From assembly GCA_037447655.1 (NCBI GenBank), contig JBBHKE010000676.1, positions 1 to 64,000 of the forward strand: DNA of 64,000 nt. Reading direction: 5' to 3'. Positions 55,108-64,000 of this stretch are shown piece after piece. The stretch is from Zygnema cylindricum (Eukaryota > Streptophyta > Zygnematophyceae > Zygnematales > Zygnemataceae). Position 1 is the stretch's first letter. Each line of letters opens with the position of its first letter. The notes below the pieces were generated by a model that made no database searches, had not been told where the DNA came from, and saw nothing but the letters and a program-made list of their open reading frames with translations. The position numbers were made by a program, and so were the translations under genes.

Positions 55108-57299
55108 AGATTATGCCATACTAAAGATCAAAAGTACAAATATTGTATACATGCCCTAGTTGGCGTAGGGGTAAGTATCCCAATCCTCGACAATCATTCA
55201 TCACTCTGTTTTTTTGAATAAGAGCCAAAGAATGGGAAGGTCAAAGGCCGACAGAGACACATTGGCGGCGTAAACAACATGAGAGATAGAGAAGGGCAGC
55301 CAAGTCCTCTAACTTCAAAATATCGTCGAGCACAGTCACATAAGAATTTGTCAAAAAAATAGCCTAAGTTCTAAAGATCTCCAAAAACAAGTGGTATAAA
55401 ATTGTTTTTAGGGTCTTGGTGCAAGTATTTTTGTTCTTTATAGGTTGCCACATCACAAGCCGCACTAGAAATATGCAATGTTGTGGGTGAGAAAACATGG
55501 GATTATGTAGGGTCTATGAGAACTTCATCACCAATGTTCTCGTTGCTCCATGTAAAAACAAAAGATCCACACAAGGGCCACCTCTTAGATTAAGAATGTT
55601 ACGATTATATAGGCGACACTTTACATTTTATTGTGTATCTTGCTTCGCAACCCAGGACAACAATTACATCACGTAACATGTCATGTAGTGTTGATCGCAC
55701 CTCACTATGTGAGCAATGAAGCAAATGGACACGTTGCTCGTCTATAGGTTGACCAAAAATACAACGGGGATCGCATTAATGGTAAGGGCAGGCACACCGA
55801 GCCGTAAGCGGAGCTCAACAAAAAAATTGAGGGGAAGAAAAAACAGAATGAGGCGAAGGTTGGTGTAGTTACAACTCAAGCTCCAATCTTAGGTCTCGAA
55901 CAAGATCGAAGTCTTCTCGCACGTGAATTGTTGGGAGCACCTAAAATAAGATATTGAATTACGATATGTTGTTGCTTCTGTGAGTGAATTTCGACGATGA
56001 GGGACAACAACGTGGGAACTTCATCTTGGGCACTTAGTGGTAAAAGTGCCCGAGTGGATAATAATGATTGTTGAAATGGGAATAAGCCCTCATTAGTGTG
56101 GGATACCACATGAATTAAAATAAGAGAGTCGTCAACCAATAGCCTTAAAGCTATAATAGACGCCACCAGCACCAACTCCCACTCCCTAAATAAGCCACTA
56201 GCTCTATGGTGATTGTAGGACACAAATCAAGAGCTCGCTAGAGACTACTAAAGCAAATTATGTACGAGCCAATAGCCTCTTAGGCAATTGAAGATACCAT
56301 GGCCAAGAAGTTCATGTAGATTCCTAAAGAGACGATCATTAAATTCCGAAAAGAGGGAAATGAAAACCGAGTTGGGAGGTGAAGTGCGCCTCAAATACAT
56401 AGTAAGAAATATAGAAAGATAGCAACACACTGGTGAGTTCAAATCTTACGAAGGTCATATAGCTTTAAAAAGGTAATCCAATGTTTAACTGCTAACAAAA
56501 TTAGGGGTTTCTGGAGAACCAAAAGTTCATAATTTTCATACTAAAAATGTAAATCTCGGGAGAGAAATCTGCAGGTGAGACGATTCACGCCACATTTTAG
56601 TGACTTTCCCGAAAAAAAATTTGAGTTACTTTAAACTCGTTACGAATCAAGTTCGACATACGTGAGTGCCGCTATTTACAAATGGAACAAATAACTCAAA
56701 CGTTGAATTAATGCTCTTAGAGCTACAAGTGAGGGAGAGCAAATAAAGGGGCTCATAACCGCTCACTTTGACGAGTACAGGACCAGTTATCGGTTTTAAA
56801 GGGATGCTCCTACATCCTTGGCAAATAACTTTAACATTAAAAAAAAACAAAAAAAACATAATTTTGTTCAATCTTGGCAATTAACTTGGACATTTCAAAA
56901 ATACAAAGAAGCTTTAATTTTTGTTCATGTGTATAATGTCTACATAAAACACCACCTGTATGAAAAATTAGTATTCATATGCACTAAACGCTATAAATCA
57001 AAGTATAGTGGGGACGTGACTTTATTCTCCGTACATGTCCGATCGTACTGATCAGCATTACAAACAACCGTGCACCTTCAAAATTGAGTGCACATAACTC
57101 GTAACCAAAATCGCGTGAGCAGCTTCTGAACCAAGTGCACGGAATCGAGTTGTTATGCGAGTCGCACGTGCAGTTGCAAGACGGCACACGCCACTCCTCC
57201 ACCCCAGCGAAGCGCCGTCAGACAAACCCAACTCTCACATGTCCATACAAATGCTCAAATTTGTCGCTTTTTAATTTTTGTACAAGTTCAAAACCCTAA
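55108..57299. other. Unannotated interval
   Basis: No domain recognised on either strand. The longest frame (55876-56223, minus, 115 codons) is Leu/Ser-rich without a familiar motif. Composition is more mixed than in the copia decay zones, so an old unrecognised repeat is possible. Confidence 0.4.
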
Positions 57300-58369
57300 A
57301 GTGAAAAGAATTTAGGGTGCCTCTCTATATACTTCAAACTTAGAGAATTTACTATGTTTTTTAGCGCAGATCGGTGGACCCGGATTTTGGGGGTCCCTAT
57401 GTGTACTAAACGAAGTTGTCAAGGCGTGACGATTGTATACATCGACAATGACCGTGACGTTGTCGACACTGTGCAATCTGTGGTGACGCGCCAAATTGTA
57501 AAAAATTGCTTTGAACGTCGCATAACCTTGCGTGACATTTGTGGACGTTCAGCCTTTCAACAATTTGCCATGGAGGATGTCTATGGCTGAAGAGTGTCCT
57601 TACCGCTACCTTTCCTGTACGGTTGCCTGAAGCACTAATATTTGTGGGCTTTCATTTTTTAAAAGCAAAAAAAGTGCTTCAAAACCTTTGATATTGTAGT
57701 GGTTGAAAAATGATACTCTCATTGTTTTCTCTGGCTTCCTATCGGTCACCGTAGAGCTGCCTCGTGATAGAATGATGAATAGTGAAGTTTGCAAAGTGGT
57801 CACCGTAGAGACGCCTCGTGATAGAATGATGAATAATGAAGTTTGCAAAGGCGTGAATGTGATGTTGAGTGAAAGAGGCGGCATGTGCGACTTTCTGGGG
57901 CGCAACAGAGATTTCTCACGATTTCGTTAAATGACATCGTAATTTTCAGACCCCTAGAATGGAAAAATCCGTACTAAGCGAAACGTGACAAAACAAAACA
58001 AATTGTGTACTTTGATGGACGCAAACGGACAAAACATAACGAATAGTATACCATTCGCTGTCGCTTCAATACATTGAATTTTTTGAAAAATATTACACGT
58101 GCGAATATGTGTTCCTATTTGATTTTCGAAAATATTTTGTTTTAAAACACATCGGCCCTGTGTTTTAAAGAAAAGTTTGAAGATGACATTTTTTGGCGTG
58201 GTAGTGGGTCGAAAAACACAAAACGACAGTATGTAGTACATCTTAAATTCGATGACGACGCAAAATGTACTTCTCATTTTTTCTATTTTTTTGTACAATT
58301 GAAACTTACACGGTACAGCTCTAAGTTTTACAGAAAACGACAGAAATAAACCCTAACTTTGGCACATAG
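57300..58369. other. Unannotated interval with a 54-bp tandem duplication
   Basis: At 57746 and 57800 the block TCACCGTAGAG.CGCCTCG plus TGATAGAATGATGAAT occurs twice, 54 bases apart, and being a multiple of three keeps the plus frame at 57703-57930 open. No product is recognised. The 78-codon frame at 57354-57590 is likewise unidentified. Confidence 0.45.
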
Positions 58370-58935
58370 AGACGCACCCTTAGGGAACTTTCGCATGTGC
58401 AAAATTTACAGTTATTTTTTGCCGTTTTCCTTCATAACTTAGAAAAATACAAGAAAATTTGGAGTCGTACCAAAAAATTGAAATTACCACTGTACAAGTG
58501 GCGTTACTTTGAACCTTTACATGTACTTGAGTTTGTCATATAGCGCGATGCAGTTTGTCGTCTAGCGCGATGCAGTTTGTCGTCTAGCACGATGCAAATT
58601 GTCGTCTAGCGCGATGGAATTTGTCGTCTAGCGCGATTTGACCCACTTTTGCGTCCTTCTATCTCATCTTCAAACTTTATATAAAATCACTTTGCGAGGT
58701 GATTTTATGTAAAGTTCCACGAGGTGAGCGAATAGGCAGATGCTGTCGCACGTGTTGGAAGTTATTGACAATTTTTGTGCCCGTAGTACCAAAAAAAAAA
58801 CCCACCTCACATTTTCAGCCTATGCGTGAGTTTTTCCCGTACAGAGGGGCCGTGGATGTGGTCTCGACCAACAGGCGCCATTCTCCAAAAGCGAAGTTCG
58901 TGAAAGCGCCTCTCTTTCTATCTCCCACTACCGCA
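58370..58935. repeat. Dispersed repeat, copy 2 (inverted relative to 3880-4400)
   Basis: The reverse complement aligns with 3880-4400. It carries the 21-bp array at 58531-58637 and the imperfect palindrome at 58681-58706. The copies differ by many substitutions, so both are old. Confidence 0.7.
58531..58637. repeat. 21-bp tandem array, five units
   Basis: Units of the type TTTGTCGTCTAGCGCGATGCA, differing by one to three bases, run head to tail. Copy 1 of the host repeat has about two units (near 4200-4230), so the array expanded or contracted after the copies separated. Confidence 0.88.
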
Positions 58936-60254
58936 TCTATCTCACAATTCTTGCAATAAAAAACGTCAATAATGGTATCAAATGAAAGATCTTTAAAAAC
59001 GATTTTTTTGACTATCTTTGGGCGTATTTGGATGGCAAGAAGAGTAAGAAAATACTAAAAAACAAATTCGGTAAACCTTGGAGGAAATTTTAGAATTTGT
59101 GACGTCAACGCTGTCATAGTTTGAGCGTGAGGTCGAAATATCACAAACCTTAAACATCTACAATGTCACAAGTAGTCAGACGCCTACAACCGTCGCTATT
59201 GTGTGAACGTCATCAATTGTCGCGAGTTTTGTAATCGTCTACAACCGTCACAAATTACACCCACGTCTACGTCTGTCAGTTTAAAGGAACGATTTCATTT
59301 CTTTGCAGACGAATGCTTCGAAAGTAGTACGGAGAATCTTCACTAAAACAAAGTTTCAAGACTAAAGTTACGGTTACATGCGAAAGCACCGTAGGAAAAA
59401 AAAACAGTAAAATAAATAAAAAATAAAAATAATGAGAAAAATGGTAAAAAACGACAACAGAGAAGCAACAATAATTAAAAAAAGAAGAAAAATAGTAAAA
59501 GACAACTCATCGAGCTAAACTCATAATCTACTTCATTGTTTATTTATTTACTTTTTTCTAAACCATTTTGTTTTCACTAATTTCAGAACACGAGCAGACA
59601 TAACTTGAAACGACTAAGACCACAATTGCTGTGTATAATTTTTATCCCTCTGATAGCTTATTCCCACCGGAAAAAAATTCACTTCTGCAACAGAGGGACG
59701 CTCGAATAATAAACGGCTTTCCGAGCACCGACTTTGTAGATTTCGGAAGTTCTCGAAAAACCGTACAAATGAACTTCCTCAAAATATTGTCGGATATAGA
59801 AGTAGGGTAAAAGTTGCATCTTTCTATGATACAGGCCAACGGTAACCCGAAAAGCTGACTAAGCAAAAACAGCATCTGAACGGCTCTTTCGTTGTTTCCC
59901 CACAAAAAAACAGTCCAACCTAAACCCTAAAAGTTTGAAAATTTGCAGGTTAGTTTTCGCGCCTATGTTTTATTACGTTGAAGCGTGTGAAGTGTCACAA
60001 GACGCCTTCAATCGGAGCTACGTGCCAAAATTTTGATGTGAACAAGACCCGTTTTCCGATGACTTTTCGGAAAATCAATGGAATGGGCAAAAAGGTACAA
60101 AAGCTCCGGAAGGCATAGGCTATGAGTGGACTGTTTTCCTTAAGACCTAACTCTGGTAATCGATTTTTACATTTTTAGCCGGGGTTCTGACCGTACTATC
60201 GCTGCATCCTGCCGAAGCCTTAGGGTTGCGAGGATTGGCGAGGTGGAGGAGCTA
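58936..60254. other. Gene-free interval
   Basis: It includes a CGTCTACAACCGTC motif repeated near 59180-59270 and an A-rich stretch at 59395-59500. The 87-codon minus frame at 59642-59905 has no recognisable domain. Confidence 0.45.
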
Positions 60255-60479
60255 CACCGCGAATCGTTATTAGCGTCAAGGTTTTTTTCGCCATTTAAAC
60301 CATCTTTTCTCCGTATACACTAGTCGGATTTTCACTTTGAGACCGCCGATCGGAAGCTGAGACTGTTACCTTTCAATCGCAACCGTCAGATCCACAATCC
60401 GACAAGTGTGTACGGAGAAAAGATTTTTTAAGTGGCGAAATAAACCTTTGACGCTGATATGTAATAACGATTCGCGGTG
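60255..60479. mobile_element. TA-flanked MITE, 225 bp
   Basis: Termini CACCGCGAATCGTTATTA and its inverse, with TA on both sides (60253-60254, 60480-60481). The inverted repeats reach about 90 bases per side, including ATCTTTTCTCCGTA.ACACT and GTCGGATT, so the transcript would form a nearly complete hairpin. It is of the same family as 63504-63720, and shares ends with 4729-5323. Confidence 0.88.
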
Positions 60480-60589
60480 TATTGTCGAGTGCGAAGGAGT
60501 GTTAGGGTTCGAAGGCGAAGGAAGGCAAAGGAAGGATGGGCGGCGAGGGAGATAGGCGGGGAGGGACTCACGGGAGGAATAGGGCGACA

Positions 60590-61260
60590 ATACAAGAACT
60601 AAAGCTGGTAACTTTTTCCCGATTCTCTCTCCCTCTCTCCATCTCTATCTGTCTCTCTCCCTCTCTCCCTCTCTTCCACCGCTTTTCCTTTTTTTTTTTT
60701 GTCCTGTCCTTTTTTCTCTCTTTTCCATTCTTTTCCTTTCCTCTCCTATCATTTTTTTTCCTATTCATTCCTTTCCCTTCCATTCCCTTCCTTTCCCGTC
60801 CCTTCCCTTCCGTTTCCTTTTTCCTTTCCTTTTCTTTCCTTTCCTCTCGTCTCCTCTCTTTTCCTTTCCAATCTTTCCCTTCCCTTTCTTCCTTTCCTTT
60901 CCTTTCCTTTCCTTTCCTCTCCTTCCCTTCCCTTCCCTTCCCTTCCCTTTCCTTTCCTTTCCTTTTCTTTCCTTTTTCCTTTCCTTTTCTTTCCTTTCCT
61001 CTCGTCTCCTCTCCTTTCCTCTCGTCTCCTCTCCTTTCCTTTCCAATCTTTCCCTTCCCTTTCTTTTCCTTTCCCTCCCTCTCCTTCCTTCTTCCTTTCC
61101 TTACCTTGCCTTGTCTTAACTCTCCTGTCCTTTTGTTTTTCCTTTCCTTTCCACTTTCCTTTCATTTCGTCTTATCTGCTGTTTCCTTTCTCTCTTCCAT
61201 TCCTTTTCGTCCCTTATCTTTTTTTTCTTGCCCTTTCCTCTTTGTCTCTCTTTCTTGTTT
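60590..61260. repeat. CCTTT-type pyrimidine tract
   Basis: Hundreds of bases of CCTTTCCTTTCC, CTCTCGTCTCC and CCTTCCCTTCCC on the plus strand. The segment TTTTCTTTCCTTTCCTCTCG is repeated several times between 60830 and 61050. The frames of 234 and 298 codons (plus) and 134 codons (minus) are repeat translations. Confidence 0.93.
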
Positions 61261-61352
61261 TTCAACCTTTCTGCAGATGCCAGTTGGCAGTTGCACCTTT
61301 CTCGGAAGGCGGCGGTTTGCGGGCGATTGCCTCCTGGTCTTATTTTGGCAGT

Positions 61353-61387
61353 GGGGGGGGGGGGGGGGGAGGGGGGGGGGGGGGGGG
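61353..61387 (+). repeat. Two 17-base G runs separated by one A
   Basis: A G-run of 17, a single A and another G-run of 17 lie at the end of the pyrimidine tract. It has strong G-quadruplex potential. Exact length may be affected by sequencing slippage. Confidence 0.85.
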
Positions 61388-62793
61388 TGCGAGGGCAGGC
61401 TGAGGAGGGAGGGAGGCTTTTTACGAAAATAAGATACGGGGCTCGATGTTTTCGATCGCCTCCCTCTCCCTCCGAAACCGGCCGACTTCCCCGTGTCACG
61501 TCATAGTTTGAGTGAGTGTTAAAGCAGCCAATGAGACAAAAAGTATTGTGACAGTGACATCTTGAGGAGCAGTGATTTTCCAAGGTCAATAGTTGAATAC
61601 TTTTGACATGAAGTTTGAAGAGGACAGAAGGTGAAGGCGGGAATCATAATCTAGTCCATCAGCTGAATCAGGCCACAAACTAGACGATGCGCTAAGTGTG
61701 GCACTATTTTTTTACGGTGCAAAATCTGCGTTTTTAATCCTCGAATGAATGGAAGTTGAGGTTTTTTGCAGAGCAATTGGTCACTATTTGTACGGTTTTT
61801 GTCCATAATTACTTTTAAAATGAAGAGTGAGAGAGAAGGAGAGCTGGTCTCTCTCTCTCTCTCTCCCTAGTTCTTTTTTTTCTTTTTTACACAATCTTTT
61901 CTTTGTTTTTTGTTTTCTTCTTTTTGATCGGCAGGGATTTCTCCAATTTGTGGAACATACGGCTGAGCCTCGTGACCCTGAATATTTCTCCGCCTGTAAC
62001 TAAGTGGTGAGGAACTTTTGACATTTTTTTGAAGACATTTTGTTATTTTTATGGGGATTTTCTATGGATTTTTTGATATATTTGGATTTATTTTCTTGTG
62101 ATTATTCAACTCGTAGTTTCTGCGACAAAATTGCACCAGAATTAGTGTGGTAAAATGACGAGGAATTTATGGGGTTCCTTTTGACATGTTTTGAATTTTT
62201 TCTGGAATATGTTTGGTTTTTTGGGGGGATTTCTCGACCCAAGCCTTCCTCATTCCTGTTTTTGTGTGGGTTTAGAGCTGAAGAACGACGAGGTGTTTTC
62301 AAGGTTGTTTGTTTTTTTTTTTTTTTTTTTTTTTTTTTTTGTTTTTTTTTGTTTTTTTTTTTTTTTTGATTTTTTTGGGATTTTTTTTTTTTTGATTTTT
62401 TAGGGATTTTTTCGGGGCTTTTTTGGGGCTTTCTGGGGGAAGTCTTTTAGGGGGAGGAGTTGAGTTCTGAATAGAGTTTGATGGTTTTGGGGCTTTTGTG
62501 AAGAATCTACACAATATTTACTATAGATTAAGAGGGATTGTGGTATTATCAGCTTTTTTTTTGGATTCTTTCTTTTCATTTTTTTTCCGGATTTTTCGCT
62601 ATTTCTTTGAAAAAAAAAATGGGGCTATTTTTGTAATTTTTTAAATGGTTTTTCGGGTATTTTTTTGTGTGTACTTTCTGCAATGGCTTATGCACCAGAA
62701 TTAGTGTTGATTAGATGAAAAAATTATGCCGGTTTGTTCATTTTTGTTTTGTGTTTTTTTTAACTAATAAAATTAAATAATCAATGTATTCGT
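61388..62793. other. T-rich gene-free interval
   Basis: It includes a poly-T region at 62310-62400. CACCAGAATTAGTGT occurs near 62132 and 62692, and again at 63749 beyond the hAT-like element, hinting at an older long repeat. Confidence 0.5.
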
Positions 62794-63503
62794 TAGTGTT
62801 GTATCGGCAAGAAATTTATCGCGATAACACCGATACCGATAGTTATCGGCTATCGAACGGTCAGGGGTTCCGATATATCGCTCCGAGACCAACAAATTCC
62901 TTATCGGCGATAAGTACAAAATATTTAGTGCGCTATGTTATAGTACTTAATAGTATATTGTATTTTATTGACTATATATAACGTGGCACGCCACGTATGA
63001 AAATCTGTTCCGTTCTCTGTATTACAGGAGTTTAGTACGGACAGCGAAGCACATTAACGTTAACAAATTTATAATAGTAGTTTATAGTACTAAACGTATA
63101 GTACCGCAACTAAAATTTTAAATTACATGGAAGTATCTAACTTAAACAGAACTGTCAGACTGCCGTTATTTTCTGCTGCCATATCCTGCCAGCATTTTCT
63201 TCCGCCATTTTCTGCTGCCATTTTCTGCCGCCATCTCCTGCCGCCATTTTTCTTCCGCCAATTCCTGCCACCATTTTTGAGAATTCTATAAGCAGGCAGC
63301 ACCATTTAGAGTATAGTTGTACGGTCCGTACAAATATCGCCGATAGTTATAAGTACCGGTGTTATCGTGATAAAAAGCCTATATTATCGGTCTTTTGTCG
63401 GCGATAACACTGGTGTCGATGTATCGTGCCAATATATCGATTATCGGCAAGCCAAAAAAAGTACATATCGATTATCGGCAAACCCTGCCGACACACAACA
63501 CTA
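62794..63503. mobile_element. hAT-like non-autonomous element, about 710 bp
   Basis: Termini are TAGTGTTGTATCGGCA and the inverse of TAGTGTTGTGTGTCGGCA. The inner parts repeat TTATCGGCGATAA and CGATAACACCGGT-type motifs. An 8-bp duplication, GTATTCGT (62786-62793) and GCATTCGT (63723-63730), is seen once the MITE at 63504-63720 is removed. An 8-bp duplication and a TAG start fit the hAT superfamily. No transposase is encoded. Confidence 0.75.
63164..63280. repeat. 15-bp minisatellite inside the hAT-like element
   Basis: About seven units of the type CCGCCATTTTCTGCT run through the centre. On the minus strand the array stays open and encodes repeated NGGR.WR-type peptides; I regard this as incidental. 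Confidence 0.85.
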
Positions 63504-63720
63504 CACCGTGTATCACTATTAGTGATAATAATTTTTTAGCCACTGAAAACATCTTTTCTCCGTACACACTTGTCGGATTTTGAAATGGAGACCGCCAATG
63601 GGAAGGTGAGAATCTTGGCTTTCAATCGCAACCGTCAGATCCGTAATCCGACATGTGTGTACGGAGAAAAGATGATTTCAGTAGTGAAAAAATTATTAAC
63701 CCTAATAGCGATACACGGTG
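63504..63720. mobile_element. TA-flanked MITE, 217 bp, in the end of the hAT-like element
   Basis: Termini CACCGTGTATCACTATTAG and the inverse CACCGTGTATCGCTATTAG, with long inverted repeats (CATCTTTTCTCCGTACACAC). TA lies at 63502-63503 and 63721-63722. The left TA is the last two bases of the hAT-like terminus. Same family as 60255-60479. Confidence 0.88.
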
Positions 63721-63722
63721 TA

Positions 63723-64000
63723 GCATTCGTCCTGTCTGCGGTAACTCAAGCACCAGAATTAGTGTTTCCTCTCCACCTTTTTGTTTTTGTGTTTATTGTG
63801 AACTTCTGGCAACGTTTTCCGGTTTTCAGCTTATTTTGGTGAACTTTTTCTGTTTTTCTGTGTCTTTTTGTAAGCTTTCTGTGGTTCTCGGTGTGTATTT
63901 GTAAACTTTTTTTGTTTTTTCTTTCCGCTATTTCAATTGTCGTAACATGCATGTTTTACGTAATATTTTCCTTTCTGGAGTTTTTTAGTATCTCCTTATT
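63723..64000. other. Right flank
   Basis: It starts with the 8-bp duplication of the hAT-like element. The rest is T-rich with no gene recognised. Confidence 0.5.

Noticed and set aside
51124-55112. Five-base target duplication around E6 (CCTTA versus GCTTA)
   Set aside because: It would require an LTR end without CA, and the 3' LTR end is mosaic, so the boundary is too uncertain.
57290-57330. Telomere-like CCCTAAA and TTTAGGG
   Set aside because: Single occurrences in opposite directions, no tandem array.
60536-61432. Frames of 298, 234 and 134 codons
   Set aside because: Translations of CCTTT repeats on either strand, rich in Phe/Ser/Pro/Leu or Lys/Glu/Arg; not genes.
1-64000. CRISPR array or phage/prokaryotic operon
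   Set aside because: No regularly spaced identical repeats with unique spacers, and all identifiable coding sequence is eukaryotic transposon sequence.

Overview
The window looks like a repeat-dense block of a plant-type (streptophyte) nuclear chromosome. No conserved single-copy host gene, rRNA, true tRNA gene or CRISPR array is supported. Evidence for a plant-like genome is the abundance of Ty1/copia elements, a PIF/Harbinger fragment, an Arg-tRNA-like module, and primer sites that match the anticodon arm of plant initiator tRNA-Met exactly. Species cannot be fixed from sequence alone; a non-seed plant or charophyte is a guess.

Layout. 1-1560: decayed PIF/Harbinger element (transposase fragment on +, Myb/SANT-like partner on -). 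1.7-3.0 kb: minisatellite and TA repeats. 3.9-5.3 kb: a dispersed repeat whose inverted partner lies at 58.4 kb, then a TA-flanked inverted-repeat element with a duplicated left half. 7.0-21.7 kb: three decayed copia copies of one family (E1, E2, E3) joined head to tail through LTRs. 21.8-23.1 kb: 3' end of a different copia lineage. 24.0-33.5 kb: a second copia lineage (LTR-A and LTR-B) whose integrase and most of whose RT are replaced by a 5-kb GC-richer Gypsy-like gag segment on the minus strand. 33.5-41.7 kb: complete copia E4, with both LTRs, primer site, polypurine tract and near-matching target duplication, nested in a minus-strand copia (E7). 42.0-45.0 kb: pyrimidine tracts and about 1 kb of TA repeat. 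45.6-51.0 kb: copia E5 with a perfect 5-bp target duplication, its 5' LTR carrying a solo LTR of the second lineage. 51.1-55.1 kb: E6, a compact copia derivative with one uninterrupted 647-codon ORF. 55.1-60.2 kb: no recognisable gene. 60.2-64 kb: two related TA-flanked MITEs, one inserted exactly into the terminal TA of a hAT-like element, plus CT, G and T tracts.

How the parts work together. The copia elements share a design. U3 carries an antisense tRNA-like module, then (variably) an E2F-like site, a CACGTGG box, a GTAC cluster and a TATA box. Each LTR ends in CA or a decayed form of it, directly before GGTTATGGGCCCACC. That motif is the exact complement of the initiator tRNA-Met anticodon arm, the half-tRNA priming known from Drosophila copia. 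The ATG inside this primer site is in frame with gag in five elements, and a sixth has TTG at that place, so primer site and gag start are the same nucleotides. E6 keeps this design but has reduced pol to in-frame remnants fused behind gag. It is the only long intact ORF in the window and the most interesting object in it.
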